From JAJDOD01 sp050299835 (GTDB lineage Bacteria > Pseudomonadota > Alphaproteobacteria > Rhodobacterales > Rhodobacteraceae), in the NCBI GenBank assembly GCA_050299835.1, contig JBNKWP010000014.1:23851-87850 (forward strand): a DNA stretch of 64,000 nucleotides, given 5' to 3'. Both the position numbers and the translations under genes were made by a program. Below, piece after piece: positions 1 through 7,748 of the stretch. The notes beneath the pieces were generated by a model that saw nothing but the letters and a program-made list of their open reading frames with translations, did no database searches and was not told where the DNA came from. Position 1 is the first letter of the stretch. Each line of letters starts with the position of its first letter.

Positions 1-92
1 CCCATCCACAGGATCATCGTGCCCGCAATGACGATGGAGATCACGCGACCAAGACGCGCCAGTTCCCTTTCCTGTTCGTCCCGAGTCTGCAT
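1..92 (-). CDS. DUF5337-like small membrane protein (partial, N-terminus only)
   Basis: The reverse strand gives a start followed by a charged stretch (QTRDEQERELARLGRVIS) and the beginning of a hydrophobic helix (IVIAGTMILWM) that runs off the window edge. This pattern resembles the small DUF5337 membrane proteins found inside Rhodobacterales nuo operons. I chose the ATG at 92 because GGGAG lies five bases upstream; an in-frame ATG at 104 has a poorer site. It lies downstream of the nuoE/HhH genes in the same direction, so it is probably another accessory nuo-operon gene. Only about 30 residues are visible, so the family call is tentative. Confidence 0.5.
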   Translation of the reverse strand, partial: MQTRDEQERELARLGRVISIVIAGTMILWM

Positions 93-208
93 GATGGCTC
101 CCATGAATTCTGGTGGCTCCGTAATCCCAGACTAGCGCCTGAAACCTGGGATTGCCAAGGTCACACCGGTTTCAACCAACCAGGTTAATGGCTGCTTAAC
201 GCCAAAAC

Positions 209-985
209 TCAGTAAACGTCGCCATCCTCGACCCGTTTGGAGAACTCGGTCTGTCCGCCGGAGGCCAGCAGCCGCGCCTGTTCCATCCAGTTGTCCCGGC
301 TCACCCGGCCCTTGAAGCCGGTCAGATTCGCATCGACCCAGGCAACCTCGTCAGCCGACCACGCGGCAACCTGATCGAAATGCCAGAACCCCATCGAATT
401 GAGCAGCTTTTCCAGCTTCGGCCCGACACCCTTGATCTGTTTCAGATCGTCGGCCTGACCGTCCCTCGGCGCATCAAGCCCGGTTGGCCGCGTGCCCTCG
501 CCGGTTCCTTCTAACTTGCCGTCACCGTCGTAATCCGGCGTGGCCGCAGATTCCGGCGCTATGTCCGCCTCCGCCGCCTTCTCCGCCTCCGCCGCCACGC
601 GATCCGCTTCCGCAGCGGCCTTTTCGGCAGCTTCGGCCGCTTCCGCCGCCTTCCGCGCCGTTTCGGCTTCCGCCGCCTTCCGCGCCGCAATCCCAGCCGT
701 CTCATCCGCTTGTTTCGTGGCCATTGTATCGGCCCCGGCGGACGCGACCGCCGCGCCCCCGGTCGCCGCATGCCCGGTGCCGGCCGGGGCAATGCCCGTC
801 ACCTTATGGCCGAACAGCAGATAGATGATGATCCCCGACAGCACCGCGATCAGAAGCGACAGGAAGAACGATGCCAGAAATCCGAATTCCGACCCGATGA
901 TGAAGATAAGAAAGAACACCAGGAAGATCACGGCGGCGCAGACCGCCGCCATCGACACCGAATTCAAAGAGTATTTTTGCAGCAT
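209..985 (-). CDS. Membrane-anchored Ala/Glu-rich protein with C-terminal HhH module
   Basis: A 258-aa protein of unknown function. Residues 10-60 form two hydrophobic helices (AAVIFLVFFLIFIIGSEF and the following LLIAVLSGIIIYLLF). About 80 residues of Ala/Glu/Lys-rich, probably helical linker follow. The last ~80 residues are a helix-hairpin-helix-like module containing IKGVGPKLEKLLNSMGFWHF and ending EFSKRVEDGDVY. This module is nearly identical to the C-terminus of NuoE immediately upstream, which suggests a duplication within the operon. Location and orientation tie it to Complex I, possibly as an assembly or membrane-tethering factor, but that is inference. Confidence 0.75.
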   Translation of the reverse strand: MLQKYSLNSVSMAAVCAAVIFLVFFLIFIIGSEFGFLASFFLSLLIAVLSGIIIYLLFGHKVTGIAPAGTGHAATGGAAVASAGADTMATKQADETAGIAARKAAEAETARKAAEAAEAAEKAAAEADRVAAEAEKAAEADIAPESAATPDYDGDGKLEGTGEGTRPTGLDAPRDGQADDLKQIKGVGPKLEKLLNSMGFWHFDQVAAWSADEVAWVDANLTGFKGRVSRDNWMEQARLLASGGQTEFSKRVEDGDVY

Positions 986-1051
986 GGTTCAGAGCCTCCG
1001 GGGGTGTGCTGTCCCGACTCTGCACAGAGGCCGCGCCCGATCAAGGGCGTT

Positions 1052-2176
1052 TCAGTAAACGTCGCCCTCGTCCACGCGCTTGGAGAACTCGGTTTCCTCG
1101 CCCGCCGCCAGCGCCCTGGCCTGATCGACCCACGCGTCGCGCGTCACCCGGCCTTTGAACCCTTCGAGGTTCTCATCCACCCAGGCGATCTCTGCCGCCG
1201 TCCAGGTCGCAACCTGGTCGAAATGCCAGAAGCCCATCGAGTTGAGCAGCTTCTCCAGCTTCGGACCGACACCCTTGATCTTCTTCAGATCGTCCGCCTG
1301 CCCGTCCCGCGCTTCCGCCAGCCCCTCGGGGCGCACGCCCTCGTTCCCGGCAGGCACCGGCTGGGCTTCAGCCACCGGTTTCGGCGCCGGGGCGGGTTCG
1401 GGCTTCGCCACGGCCTCGGGCGCTTCGTCCTCGGCCACGCGCTGTTCGGTCCCCGACGGCGCATCCCCGCTTCGCTGCCAGGGCGTGAGCAACGGCACTT
1501 CCGTCCCGTCGATCCGCTTCACCGTATCGCCGATATCCACGGCCAGCCGGGCGCTGGCGTTGTACTGATCCCTCCCGGCCTCGTATTCCTTGAGACTGGT
1601 CAGCCCGTCCTTCGGCTCCGCCGCATAGCGCCCGTTCTGCGGCCCCGGCACCGGCACCTTGCCCGCCGCCAACTCGTCGATGATCTCCGCAAACCGTTCC
1701 ACGGTCAGATCCTCGTAGTAATCCTTGCCGATCTGCGCCATCGGCGCATTCGCACAGGCCCCCAGACACTCCACCTCTTCCCAGGTGAACTTGCCGTCAT
1801 CGCTCAGAGTGTGCGGCTTCGGCGCGATCTTTTCCTTGCAGACCGCGATCAGATCCTCCGCCCCGCAGATCATGCAGGAGGTGGTGCCGCAGACCTGGAT
1901 ATTCGCGATCGACCCGGTCGGTTGCAGCTGGAACATGAAGTAGAAGGTCGCCACCTCCAGCACCCGGATATCGGCCATGCCCAGCATGGACGCGACTTCC
2001 TCGATCGCCGCGCGGGAGACCCAGCCCTCCTGCTCCTGCGCCCGCCACAGAAGCGGGATCACGGCAGAGGCCTGCCGCCCCTCGGGATACTTGGTGATCT
2101 GCGCCTCGGCCCAGGCCTGGTTGGCGGGCGTGAAGGCGAAGGCTTCGGGTTGGTCAGGGTGTAGGCGTCGGAGCAT
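1052..2176 (-). CDS. nuoE: NADH-quinone oxidoreductase subunit E (NuoE) with C-terminal HhH extension
   Basis: This is the 24-kDa-type peripheral-arm subunit of Complex I. The thioredoxin-like domain (about residues 15-165) keeps the four [2Fe-2S] ligands Cys96, Cys101, Cys137 and Cys141 (motifs CGTTSC and CLGAC). NuoE is usually about 160-240 aa; here it is 374 aa, with a Pro/Ala/Glu-rich linker and a final ~80-aa HhH-like module (IKGVGPKLEKLLNSMGFWHF...EFSKRVDEGDVY). I chose the ATG at 2176, with AAAGAG upstream, one base after the DUF559 stop. A TTG at 2194 would add six residues. It is co-directional with nuoD, nuoC, nuoB and nuoA. Confidence 0.95.
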   Translation of the reverse strand: MLRRLHPDQPEAFAFTPANQAWAEAQITKYPEGRQASAVIPLLWRAQEQEGWVSRAAIEEVASMLGMADIRVLEVATFYFMFQLQPTGSIANIQVCGTTSCMICGAEDLIAVCKEKIAPKPHTLSDDGKFTWEEVECLGACANAPMAQIGKDYYEDLTVERFAEIIDELAAGKVPVPGPQNGRYAAEPKDGLTSLKEYEAGRDQYNASARLAVDIGDTVKRIDGTEVPLLTPWQRSGDAPSGTEQRVAEDEAPEAVAKPEPAPAPKPVAEAQPVPAGNEGVRPEGLAEARDGQADDLKKIKGVGPKLEKLLNSMGFWHFDQVATWTAAEIAWVDENLEGFKGRVTRDAWVDQARALAAGEETEFSKRVDEGDVY

Positions 2177-2177
2177 C

Positions 2178-2564
2178 TTACGGTCTCTTTGCAAGCGATA
2201 GGTTGAGAGCGGCGAATTCGCTCAGATCGTTGCCCGCGCTCATGGCATGGCACAAACGATACAGCGTTTCGACAACAGTCTCGGTTTCGTTCAGGACTTC
2301 GGTGTTCCAGAGACGGAGCACGGTAATTCCATGTGCATTCAGATGAGCGGTGCGCCGCACATCGTCGGCGCTCTCCGCGTGCTGTCCCCCGTCGACTTCA
2401 ACGGCAAGACGAATGGAGGGCGCATAAAAATCAAGGATATAGCGCTGCAAGATCGGCAACTGACGGCGGAACCGAATACCCAGCCGGTCGCGCCGGATTT
2501 CCTGCCAGAGTTGTTTCTCGGCTTCGGTCATATTGCCGCGCAGTTTCCGGGCCTTCAGCGTCAT
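2178..2564 (-). CDS. DUF559 domain protein (Vsr/PD-(D/E)XK-like nuclease fold)
   Basis: A 128-aa DUF559 protein, relative of very-short-patch-repair-type nucleases. Visible family features are the N-terminal RKLRGNMTEAEKQLW segment, then RFRRQLPI, the acidic core YILDFYAPSIRLAVEVDGGQH and VLRLWNTEV. Asp and Glu of LDFY and VEVDGGQH are the likely metal ligands. The frame stays open upstream to 2672, but that part translates a GC-rich repeat; the ATG at 2564 gives the normal family length. It sits between nuoD and nuoE and ends one base before the nuoE start, so it must be co-transcribed. Cellular role unknown. Confidence 0.8.
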   Translation of the reverse strand: MTLKARKLRGNMTEAEKQLWQEIRRDRLGIRFRRQLPILQRYILDFYAPSIRLAVEVDGGQHAESADDVRRTAHLNAHGITVLRLWNTEVLNETETVVETLYRLCHAMSAGNDLSEFAALNLSLAKRP

Positions 2565-2596
2565 GCCGGACCCACGGGAAAATCCCTCTCCCCCGA

Positions 2597-2650
2597 CCCC
2601 TCTCCCACGGGGAGAGGGGAGCGCGTTCCCCCCTCCGCTTCGGAGGGGGG
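2597..2650. repeat. Two adjacent GC-rich perfect inverted repeats upstream of the DUF559 gene
   Basis: CCCCTCTCCC (2597-2606) pairs with GGGAGAGGGG (2610-2619) across ACG. CCCCCCTCCG (2628-2637) pairs with CGGAGGGGGG (2641-2650) across CTT. Both stems are 10 bp and perfect. The pair fills the gap between the nuoD stop and the DUF559 start and looks like a dispersed palindromic repeat unit rather than a T-tailed terminator. Confidence 0.8.
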
Positions 2651-2668
2651 TTAGGGGGGAGGTTTCCC

Positions 2669-3880
2669 TCACCGATCCACCTCGCCAAACACGACATCCA
2701 TCGTCCCGATGATCGCCGACACATCCGCAAGCTGGTGCCCCTTCGACACGTGATCCATCGCCTGCAGATGCGGGTACCCCGGTGCCCGGATCTTGGCGCG
2801 GTAGGGTTTGTTCGTCCCATCCGCCACCAGATACACCCCGAACTCCCCCTTCGGCGCCTCGACCGCGGCATAGACCTCGCCCGCCGGCACATGGAACCCT
2901 TCAGTGTAGAGCTTGAAGTGGTGGATCAGCGCCTCCATCGAGGTCTTCATGTCGCCCCGCGACGGCGGCGTGATCTTGCCCCGCGCCAGAACTTCGCCCG
3001 GTTCCGCACGCAGTTTTTCAATCGCCTGATGGATGATCTTCAGGCTCTCCCGCATCTCCGCCATCCGACACAAATACCGGTCGAAACAGTCGCCGTTCTT
3101 GCCCACGGGGATCTGGAACTCGAACTCGTCATAGCATTCATAAGGCTGCGCCCGCCGCAGATCCCACGCCATGCCCGACCCGCGCACCATCACACCGGAG
3201 AAGCCCCAGTCCAGCGCCTCCTCCTCGGAGACGACGCAAATATCCACGTTGCGCTGCTTGAAGATCCGGTTCTCTGTGAGCAACCCGTCGATATCATCCA
3301 GAACGGCCGGGAATTCATTCGCCCAGGTCTCGATATCGTCGATCAGCGCGGGCGGCAGGTCCTGATGGACGCCGCCGGGGCGAAAATAGGCCGCGTGCAA
3401 CCGCGCCCCGCAGGCGCGTTCGTAGAAGACCATCAGCTTCTCGCGCTCCTCGAACCCCCAGAGCGGAGGCGTCAGAGCGCCCACATCCATCGCCTGCGTC
3501 GTCACGTTCAGCAGGTGGTTCAGAATCCGCCCGATCTCGCAATAGAGCACCCGGATCAGCGAGGCACGGCGCGGCACTTCCACGCCCGTCAGCTTCTCGA
3601 TCGCCAGGCACCAGGCATGTTCCTGGTTCATCGGGGCCACATAATCCAGCCGGTCAAAGTACGGCAGGTTCTGCAAGTACGTCCGGCTCTCCATCAGCTT
3701 CTCGGTCCCGCGATGCAGCAAGCCGATATGCGGATCGCAGCGCTCCACCACCTCGCCGTCCAGTTCCAGGACCAGCCGCAGCACACCATGCGCCGCCGGG
3801 TGCTGAGGTCCGAAATTGATGTTGAAATTCCGGATCTTCTGTTCGCCCGTCATAGCGTCGTCGAAATCACCGTCTCTCAT
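2669..3880 (-). CDS. nuoD: NADH-quinone oxidoreductase subunit D (NuoD, 49-kDa)
   Basis: A 403-aa quinone-site subunit of the Complex I peripheral arm, descended from the [NiFe]-hydrogenase large subunit. Characteristic segments are NFGPQHPAAHGVLRLVLELD near the N-terminus, HIGLLHRGTEKL, and DYVAPMNQEHAWCLAIEKL around residue 90. The C-terminus ends normally (IIGTMDVVFGEVDR). The start ATG at 3880 overlaps the upstream sulfotransferase stop (ATGA), so translation is probably coupled. Length and motifs are typical; the neighbouring non-nuo genes are the only oddity. Confidence 0.98.
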   Translation of the reverse strand: MRDGDFDDAMTGEQKIRNFNINFGPQHPAAHGVLRLVLELDGEVVERCDPHIGLLHRGTEKLMESRTYLQNLPYFDRLDYVAPMNQEHAWCLAIEKLTGVEVPRRASLIRVLYCEIGRILNHLLNVTTQAMDVGALTPPLWGFEEREKLMVFYERACGARLHAAYFRPGGVHQDLPPALIDDIETWANEFPAVLDDIDGLLTENRIFKQRNVDICVVSEEEALDWGFSGVMVRGSGMAWDLRRAQPYECYDEFEFQIPVGKNGDCFDRYLCRMAEMRESLKIIHQAIEKLRAEPGEVLARGKITPPSRGDMKTSMEALIHHFKLYTEGFHVPAGEVYAAVEAPKGEFGVYLVADGTNKPYRAKIRAPGYPHLQAMDHVSKGHQLADVSAIIGTMDVVFGEVDR

Positions 3881-4743
3881 GCGAAGCCTCCTTGGGCCCA
3901 GGCTTCGGGACGCCGTCCCAAAGCCGCCTCCGCCGCCGCGTATTGCGGGGCGAGCCAGGTCGTTGCCAGTTTGCGCTGCGCGTCATTCATCGCCAGCGCC
4001 CGGCCCTCATGGACCGGAGCGGGGTCAGCCGCCACGCGACGCACCCCCAGAAAATCCCAGATGCGGTTCAACCCCTCGCCCGACACCATCTCCTCGAACA
4101 CCTCGATCAGCAGTCTGGCCGGGGCCACCGCCGCCTTGAGCCGTTCAATCGCGCCGTCATAATCCGACCGCTTCACGATCTCGGTCTCCGCCCCGCCAAT
4201 CGTCCGGTCGAGGATCACCGCGCAATCCCGCTCGTTCACGTCACCACCCGGATCGCGCCGCCCGGCAATCATCCGAACATGGCTCCAGAGCCGCTCCACC
4301 GGATCGCGCAAGAGGTAGAGAAACCGCACATCCGGCGCCATCGCCGCCATCTGGCGCAACCGCTCCACCGACAACAACGCATAGGCCGGGGTCATCTCCC
4401 CCACGACCTGACCTTCCGAGGCCCCGTCCCGCAGGTAAGCCAGATAGGCCTCCACATCCTCGTGCCCGCGTTCCAGCACATCGAGCCAGGCCGCGCGATC
4501 CGCCAGCCGCAGCGCCTGCGCCTCCCCCGGCGCGGAGCCGGACGCCGCCAGGCGATCCAGCGCGCTCTTCTGCCACTGCCCGTGCTTGGCGAACTCCCGG
4601 TCAAGACGCCCGCCCTCGATCGCATCGAAGTAATGCAGTTCTTTCAGCACCCGGAAATGACAGTCGGGATGCTGCGACACCTGCCGGTGCAGCCAGCTCG
4701 TCCCCGCCTTCGCAGCACCGACGCAAAGGAAGACCACGCTCAT
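3877..4743 (-). CDS. Sulfotransferase family protein embedded in the nuo operon
   Basis: A 288-aa predicted cytosolic sulfotransferase. The N-terminus MSVVFLCVGAAKAGTSWL matches the 5'-phosphosulfate (PAPS) loop, and FLYLLRDPVERLWSHVRM matches the 3'-phosphate-binding segment. Acceptor substrate cannot be told from sequence. The ATG at 4743 overlaps the stop of the 63-aa membrane gene (ATGA), and its stop overlaps the nuoD start (ATGA), so it is tightly coupled to Complex I genes. The frame extends upstream to 4983, but that part is a shadow of the neighbouring gene. Confidence 0.85.
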   Translation of the reverse strand: MSVVFLCVGAAKAGTSWLHRQVSQHPDCHFRVLKELHYFDAIEGGRLDREFAKHGQWQKSALDRLAASGSAPGEAQALRLADRAAWLDVLERGHEDVEAYLAYLRDGASEGQVVGEMTPAYALLSVERLRQMAAMAPDVRFLYLLRDPVERLWSHVRMIAGRRDPGGDVNERDCAVILDRTIGGAETEIVKRSDYDGAIERLKAAVAPARLLIEVFEEMVSGEGLNRIWDFLGVRRVAADPAPVHEGRALAMNDAQRKLATTWLAPQYAAAEAALGRRPEAWAQGGFA

Positions 4744-4931
4744 GCGTTGCCCCCGCCAAGCTCGTCCTGAAAGGCGATGACCCAGAGCAGAACCAGCGCC
4801 ACCAAAGGCAGGGCACCGGCAAGAATCGCGAAATACTTGTTCATCCCGTAGCGCGGCAGGATCTTCCAGAACGGCACGCCGATCAGGACGACGCCGATCA
4901 GATACCAAAGGAAGCCGCCACCGCCCATCAT
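4740..4931 (-). CDS. Small two-helix membrane protein of the nuo operon
   Basis: A 63-aa protein with two hydrophobic helices (FLWYLIGVVLIGVPFW and YFAILAGALPLVALVLLWVI) separated by KILPRYGMNK. I recognise no family function. It starts on a TGATG overlap with the nuoC stop (ATG at 4931; the next ATG at 4928 and a GTG at 4934 are alternatives) and its stop overlaps the sulfotransferase start. Complete overlap on both sides makes it certain to be part of the operon. A role as a Complex I assembly factor or membrane partner of the sulfotransferase is speculative. Confidence 0.75.
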   Translation of the reverse strand: MMGGGGFLWYLIGVVLIGVPFWKILPRYGMNKYFAILAGALPLVALVLLWVIAFQDELGGGNA

Positions 4932-5542
4932 CACTTCGCCTCTGCCTCGGCCTTGTCATCGCCCGGCAGCACGTATTTCGCACCCTCCCAGGGGCTCATG
5001 AAGTCGAATTGCCGGTACTCCTGCACCAGCGAGACCGGTTCATAGACGACCCGCTTCTGCTCGTCGTCATAGCGTACTTCCGTATAGCCCGTGGTCGGAA
5101 AGTCCTTGCGCAGCGGATAACCCCGGAACCCGTAATCGGTCAGGATGCGCCGCAGATCGGGATGGCCGGAGAACAGGATGCCGAACATGTCGAACGCCTC
5201 CCGCTCGAACCAGTTGGCGGAAGGGTGGACCTCCACCAGCGACGGCACCATGTCGTCTTCGCGCACGGCGACCTTCAGCCGGATGCGCTGGTTCTGGTAC
5301 ATCGACAGGAAGTGATAGACGACGTCGAACCGCGCCTCCCGCGCCGGATAATCCACGGCGGTAATGTCGATCAGCGTCGAGAACTGACAATTGCTGTCGG
5401 ATTTCAGGAAATCCACGAAACTCACCAGCGAGGCCAGCGCCACATGCAGCGTCAGCTCGCCATGCGCCACCTCCCATGAGGCGACGCAATCGGGCCGCTT
5501 CGCCTCGATATGGGCCGCGAGTTCTCTCAATGCTTCGGACAT
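4931..5542 (-). CDS. nuoC: NADH-quinone oxidoreductase subunit C (NuoC, 30-kDa)
   Basis: A 203-aa peripheral-arm subunit. Diagnostic segments are LIDITAVDYPAREARFDVVY, then MVPSLVEVHPSANWFEREAFDMFGI (residues ~110-134), where the WxEREVxDMFGI signature appears as WFEREAFDMFGI, followed by HPDLRRILTDYGFRGYPLRKDFPTTG. The C-terminus with FDFMSPWEG is typical. It is a separate subunit, not a NuoCD fusion. A strong GGAGG site lies seven bases before the ATG at 5542; only 12 bases separate it from nuoB. Confidence 0.98.
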   Translation of the reverse strand: MSEALRELAAHIEAKRPDCVASWEVAHGELTLHVALASLVSFVDFLKSDSNCQFSTLIDITAVDYPAREARFDVVYHFLSMYQNQRIRLKVAVREDDMVPSLVEVHPSANWFEREAFDMFGILFSGHPDLRRILTDYGFRGYPLRKDFPTTGYTEVRYDDEQKRVVYEPVSLVQEYRQFDFMSPWEGAKYVLPGDDKAEAEAK

Positions 5543-5554
5543 GGGACAGCCTCC

Positions 5555-6088
5555 TCAGCGCGTGATGGTGCCGGTGCGGCGGATCTTCCGCTGCAATTGC
5601 AGGATACCGTAAAGAAGCGCCTCCGCCGTCGGCGGGCAGCCCGGCACATAGACATCGACCGGCACGATCCGGTCGCAGCCGCGCACCACGGAATAGCTGT
5701 AATGATAATAGCCCCCGCCATTGGCGCAGGACCCCATCGAGATCACGTAACGCGGCTCCGGCATCTGGTCGTAAACCTTGCGCAGCGCCGGGGCCATCTT
5801 GTTGGTCAGCGTACCGGCCACGATCATCAGGTCCGACTGGCGCGGCGAGGCGCGCGGCGCGGTGCCGAACCGTTCGAGATCGTAGCGCGGCATCGCGGTA
5901 TGCATCATCTCGACCGCGCAACAGGCGAGGCCAAAGGTCATCCAGTGCAGCGACCCGGTGCGCGCCCAGTTGATGATGTCATCGGTCGATGTGACAAGGA
6001 AGCCCTTGTCCTGAAGCTCCGCGTTCAACTGGCGGGCCGAAACGTCCAGATCGGCACCGGCGGTATTGGCTGTGGTGGCAACACCCAT
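5555..6088 (-). CDS. nuoB: NADH-quinone oxidoreductase subunit B (NuoB, PSST)
   Basis: A 177-aa subunit that carries cluster N2, the last [4Fe-4S] centre before quinone. The ligands are visible as the tandem Cys56-Cys57 (GLACCAVEMM), Cys121 (SMGSCANGGGYYHYSYSV) and Cys151 (DVYVPGCPPTAEALLYG). The ATG at 6088 follows AGGAGG with a nine-base spacer. Unusually, about 1.26 kb separates it from nuoA upstream, with a broken membrane gene between, so a second promoter or long leader may serve nuoB onward. Confidence 0.98.
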   Translation of the reverse strand: MGVATTANTAGADLDVSARQLNAELQDKGFLVTSTDDIINWARTGSLHWMTFGLACCAVEMMHTAMPRYDLERFGTAPRASPRQSDLMIVAGTLTNKMAPALRKVYDQMPEPRYVISMGSCANGGGYYHYSYSVVRGCDRIVPVDVYVPGCPPTAEALLYGILQLQRKIRRTGTITR

Positions 6089-6210
6089 GCGGCCAAGCCT
6101 CCTGCAAAGTTGCTTGCGCCTGACCTAACCCTCCCCGCCGGTGGGGTCAACGCGGCAAAACGGTAGTTCCGCCCTTCCGTTGCCCCCATTTCGCATGGCG
6201 GCGTCTTGCC

Positions 6211-7181
6211 TTAGGGAGTCAGTGGCGTCCTTCGCGGCAACCCGAGCAGAGGCGCAATCAGATTGCCCAGGTCGACAACGAGCTGGCGCACTCGAAACGC
6301 TCCGTTCGCGCGCGGCGGGCGGCCTTCGATCCAGTCGATCGCACATATGAGGCGATCACGTCCAAAATCCTCGAGCCAGAACCCGAATACCAATGGCATT
6401 GGCAGAAGCATCCCGATCTCCGCGATCGAGACTCGCGTGCCCCACCGGGCAAAGCGGTGAAATCGTGCCGCACGACATTCACATCGCCCGCCTCCATCTC
6501 GAACCGCTTCAGGTCGCCGTCGAAATAGATCACCTCGTGATGGGTCGGCCCGGTATCTTGGACGATCGCGAATTGGTGAATTTCATCCTTCTGCGTCAGA
6601 TCCCAGTTCTCGATCTCCTCAAGTTTTGGCCCATCGGGGTTCTCGTAGTTGAACTGGTGAATCCCGGCGATCGGATAAGTCACTTCGAAACAGCCGTTCT
6701 CATCGGCAGCCGTACATTTCGCCCCATCGTCCGAACGACCGGGAAAATGGGTGAGCCCATCTTTCAGCGTCTGAATATCCAGACGACTGTCCAGGCTCGC
6801 GGCATAGGCAATCCGCCGTCCCGGTCCCTTGTTGCAGAGCAAATGCACTGGCGAGATGATCATGAGGAAGGCGGTCACGGCGACCGCGCCAATCGCGGCA
6901 TAGCGCAGGCCCTGACGGAGCAGCGGCATATCGGGCGAAACAAATAGAGCAGCCAGCACAAGAGCCGCCGACAGGATCAGTGATACTGTCAGCGTTTCGA
7001 CCCATTGCTGAGGATATCGCAGAACATGGAAAACCGGTATCGCCACAGCGAAGGCAAAGTGCCCCGGCAACGCCTCCCCCAGCGCAAACTGCAGGTAAAG
7101 AACGGTCAGGACCGGTAACACGACGCCGAGCACCATCACACGCCAGAGGCGTTCGAAACGATACAGCAAGACATCAATCAT
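6211..7181 (-). pseudogene. Frameshifted membrane protein gene inserted between nuoA and nuoB
   Basis: Starting at the ATG at 7181, the frame encodes four hydrophobic helices in the first ~125 residues, then a soluble domain (LLCNKGPGRRIAYAASLDSR; HEVIYFDGDLKRFEMEAGDV). After VNVVRHDF, near 6460, the sense shifts to another frame that continues sensibly as HRFARWGTRVSIAEIG, a hydrophobic helix (MLLPMPLVFGFWL) and a tail ending at the TAA at 6211. One missing base in the AAA run at 6460-6462 (TTT on the coding strand) explains this. Without repair the protein ends in low-quality Arg/Ser-rich sequence at 6258. I do not recognise the family. It may be a pseudogene or a sequencing error. Confidence 0.65.
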
Positions 7182-7190
7182 CGCGTCTAA

Positions 7191-7213
7191 CTCATTTGCT
7201 CAATACAAATGAG
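7191..7213. repeat. Inverted repeat just upstream of the frameshifted gene
   Basis: CTCATTTG (7191-7198) and CAAATGAG (7206-7213) form a perfect 8-bp inverted repeat with a 7-base spacer, ten bases before the start at 7181. It could be an operator or a small hairpin in the leader. Confidence 0.5.
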
Positions 7214-7309
7214 CTAGCGCAGCTTTAGGGCAACTTTTGGACGCTGTCGCGCGTTCGTCGCTCGGAAAGGTCCACCGGACCACGCCTGCGCTCCGCGCGT
7301 TCGCCCCTC

Positions 7310-7331
7310 AAAAGGTCCACTGGACCTTTTT
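7310..7331 (-). terminator. Hairpin with T-tract between nuoA and the inserted gene
   Basis: AAAAGGTCC (7310-7318) pairs with GGACCTTTT (7322-7330) over an ACT loop, giving a 9-bp stem flanked by T tracts on either strand. It lies 20 bases after the nuoA stop and could act as a bidirectional rho-independent terminator or attenuator. A shorter copy of the same AAAGGTCC...GGACC motif is at 7266-7279. Confidence 0.5.
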
Positions 7332-7351
7332 CGGCTACGCCGAGCCGGAGC

Positions 7352-7717
7352 TCACTCCCAGTCCATCGCGCCTTTTTTCCACTCATAGGCGAAACCGGCA
7401 GTCAGCACGGCCAGGAAGACCATCATCGACCAGAAGGCGACAGTGCTGAGATCCCCAAACGCCACCGCCCAGGGGAACAGGAACGCGATCTCCAGATCGA
7501 AGATGATGAACAGGATCGACACGAGGTAGAACCGCACATCGAACTTCATCCGCGCGTCATCAAAAGCGTTGAACCCGCATTCGTAAGCCGACAGCTTCTC
7601 GGGGTCCGCATCCTTCGGCGCGACGATCACGGCGGCAAGGATCAGCACGATCCCCAGCCCCACGGCAATCCCGAGGAAAACCATGATCGGCAGATATTCT
7701 CTGAGAAGCTCTTCCAA
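7352..7717 (-). CDS. nuoA: NADH-quinone oxidoreductase subunit A (NuoA)
   Basis: A 121-aa membrane-arm subunit with three transmembrane helices. The conserved KLSAYECGFNAFDDARMKFD loop and FYLVSILFIIFDLEIAFLFPW helix are present; the Cys in YECGF is the residue known to switch exposure in active/deactive Complex I. The start is a TTG at 7717 with GGAG seven bases upstream; no in-frame ATG gives a full N-terminus. As first gene of the operon it follows a plausible sigma-70 promoter, but it is separated from nuoB by a hairpin and a broken gene. Confidence 0.97.
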   Translation of the reverse strand: MEELLREYLPIMVFLGIAVGLGIVLILAAVIVAPKDADPEKLSAYECGFNAFDDARMKFDVRFYLVSILFIIFDLEIAFLFPWAVAFGDLSTVAFWSMMVFLAVLTAGFAYEWKKGAMDWE

Positions 7718-7748
7718 GGGACCACTCCGTCAACCTTCAGTCACCGCC

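Noticed and set aside
710..2164. Long plus-strand open frame (484 codons) over nuoE
   Set aside because: Arg/His/Pro-rich product with no family features; it is the antisense shadow of nuoE and the HhH gene in GC-rich DNA.
2565..2672. N-terminal extension of the DUF559 protein
   Set aside because: It translates the two GC-rich hairpins into Pro/Gly/Arg-rich sequence; family length and motif start at the ATG at 2564.
4744..4983. N-terminal extension of the sulfotransferase frame
   Set aside because: It overlaps the 63-aa membrane gene in another frame, is Arg-rich, and the PAPS loop begins right after the ATG at 4743.
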